DNA of 27,679 nucleotides from a virus. Location: the IMG/VR virus record IMGVR_UViG_3300009184_004198, positions 1 through 27,679 of that record; one strand, written 5' to 3'. The notes beneath the pieces were generated by a model, which saw only the letters and a list, made by a program, of their open reading frames with translations, was not told the DNA's origin and ran no database searches. The stretch's first letter is position 1; each line of letters begins with the position of its first letter. This document shows, one piece after another, positions 26,832 to 27,679 of the stretch. A program made the position numbers and the translations under genes.

Positions 26832-27314
26832 ATGAATAACGAACTAAAATACATACCAACAAAGGAGGCGATTATTGGATACGGTGATTCTATAATTGCT
26901 AAGGGGGAAAGTAATGATTGTGTAGTTAGAGCTATCTCATCAGCATTTAAGATGCATTATGATAGAGCTCACGAATTTGTTAGAGTTAAGTTTCGTCGTG
27001 AAAACCGTAAAGGTACAAAATTCTTTGTTGGAGGGATGAGACGTATGGAAAATGATGGACAAGACATTAATTTAAAGTCATTTGAAAGCATGGGTGACCA
27101 ATACGGACATATGGCTTATAACGTTAAAGTAAAAGGTGAGGTAGTTAAAAGAAAAATGACAACTGGAACCTTCATCAAGAAATATCCTGTTGGTAGATAT
27201 CTTGTGGTTGTTAATGGGCACGCCTTTTCAATCATCAATGGAGAAGTTGTTGGGAATGAAGAAGACGCTAAAATGAAAAAAAGAGTTATTAAACACGCAT
27301 TTAAAGTTTTGTAA
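26832..27314 (+). CDS. Papain-fold-like cysteine protein
   Basis: 160 residues. GESNDCVVRAISSAFKMHYD carries a Cys at the N-terminus of a helix, and GRYLVVVNGHAFSIINGEVV carries a His on a following strand, the arrangement of C39/papain-like peptidases; similar proteins are widespread in phages. A third catalytic residue cannot be assigned with confidence. It has a leaderless host-type promoter, so early expression is likely. Protease activity is inferred only. Confidence 0.6.
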   Translation: MNNELKYIPTKEAIIGYGDSIIAKGESNDCVVRAISSAFKMHYDRAHEFVRVKFRRENRKGTKFFVGGMRRMENDGQDINLKSFESMGDQYGHMAYNVKVKGEVVKRKMTTGTFIKKYPVGRYLVVVNGHAFSIINGEVVGNEEDAKMKKRVIKHAFKVL

Positions 27315-27315
27315 A

Positions 27316-27679
27316 ATGATTGATAATATTGAATTGATAAAACCATTATTAAACTTTGAAAACGAGGGAGACTTTTATATGCTCTACGTGTTCAAACGAA
27401 AGAAGGACCAACCTGAAGGTGAGAGAGACAATCACCAATCTGTTCGGACTGTTAAAACTTATTGTGTTGAAAGTATTGAATACTTGGAAAAACGATACGA
27501 TGAGATTAAACAACTTTGTGAGATGTTTAAAGCTCGGGCATATATCCACGTTCAAAAACAAAACCATAAGGATGTGTCTTTGGAAATGATGATTGGACTG
27601 GCTGAAAAGATTAAGAACGGACAACATAACCAAAAACATTTGTTTGACTCAGTTGTCGGACAGATTAAAACTCATGAGA
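27316..27679 (+). CDS. Conserved phage protein of unknown function, 3' end outside the window
   Basis: ATG at 27316, one nt after the preceding stop, open to the end (121 codons). MIDNIELIKPLLNFENEGDF, then YMLYVFKRKKDQPEG and YCVESIEYLEKRYDEIKQLC and FKARAYIHV, match a family that I recall as frequent in large phages but uncharacterised. No signal peptide. Probably co-transcribed with the papain-like gene. Confidence 0.7.
   Translation, partial: MIDNIELIKPLLNFENEGDFYMLYVFKRKKDQPEGERDNHQSVRTVKTYCVESIEYLEKRYDEIKQLCEMFKARAYIHVQKQNHKDVSLEMMIGLAEKIKNGQHNQKHLFDSVVGQIKTHE

Noticed and set aside
1-27679. CRISPR array, integrase or attachment site
   Set aside because: No regularly spaced direct repeats, no recombinase and no duplicated tRNA 3' end indicating integration were found.

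Overview
The window looks like part of a large, AT-rich tailed-phage genome (or a phage-derived element) whose host is a member of the Bacteroidetes, probably a flavobacterium. Evidence for phage: a lysis cassette (GH19 endolysin, holin-like and overlapping spanin-like genes), cell-wall enzymes, tRNA clusters, HNH and GIY-YIG homing endonucleases, and many short genes with ATGA/TAATG overlaps. Evidence for the host: promoters of the Bacteroidetes type (TTG, 20 nt, TAnnTTTG), signal peptides ending in SQ/GQ, a type IX secretion (T9SS) sorting domain, and a DnaK of flavobacterial type (GGGTHD). No capsid, terminase, polymerase or integrase gene lies in the window, so phage identity is an inference.

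Layout. 1-1280: an RNA-only block of tRNA-like elements with acceptor AGTCAGG/YCTGACT and abnormal middles, separated by structured spacers, with one 34-residue ORF and ending in a normal tRNA-Leu(UAG). 1324-5114: a T9SS-type secreted protein, tRNA-Cys, a lipoprotein and a minus-strand protein with a partial OmpA-like region. 5152-5812: two conserved phage-type genes. 5853-6704: a second RNA block (tRNA-like, tRNA-Met, a compact ncRNA, tRNA-Glu, tRNA-Tyr, a longer structured RNA with terminator). 6725-14531: probable virion, wall-hydrolase, envelope and unknown genes, including a second OmpA-like protein, a CAP-domain secreted protein and a DoxX-like membrane protein. 14536-15405: tRNA-Met and a tRNA-Leu(UAA) interrupted by a group I intron that carries an HNH gene. 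15480-18542: unknown gene, dnaK, membrane proteins. 18695-22379: a stand-alone class II aminoacyl-tRNA-synthetase-like enzyme, the lysis cassette, and a dTDP-glucose 4,6-dehydratase. 22404-27679: small genes, methylglyoxal synthase, a GIY-YIG gene inserted at the start of a cREC-like gene, a metallophosphoesterase, lipoprotein, papain-like protein and a partial final gene.

Two promoter grammars seem to divide the genes. Host-type promoters often end only 4 nt before the ATG, which predicts leaderless mRNAs. A second motif, ATATTTAT, lies 3-28 nt before about a dozen starts on both strands and is a candidate phage late promoter. Four of the genes with it encode proteins with a shared N-terminal (F/L)LI(T/S)E-like tag, reminiscent of T4 capsid-targeting peptides. 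The most unusual material is the tRNA-like array, the tRNA-Leu(UAA) group I intron, the phage-borne T9SS cargo, the homing-endonuclease insertion with a synonymously recoded duplicate start, and the 16-nt leader/3'UTR complementarity around 7079-8051.
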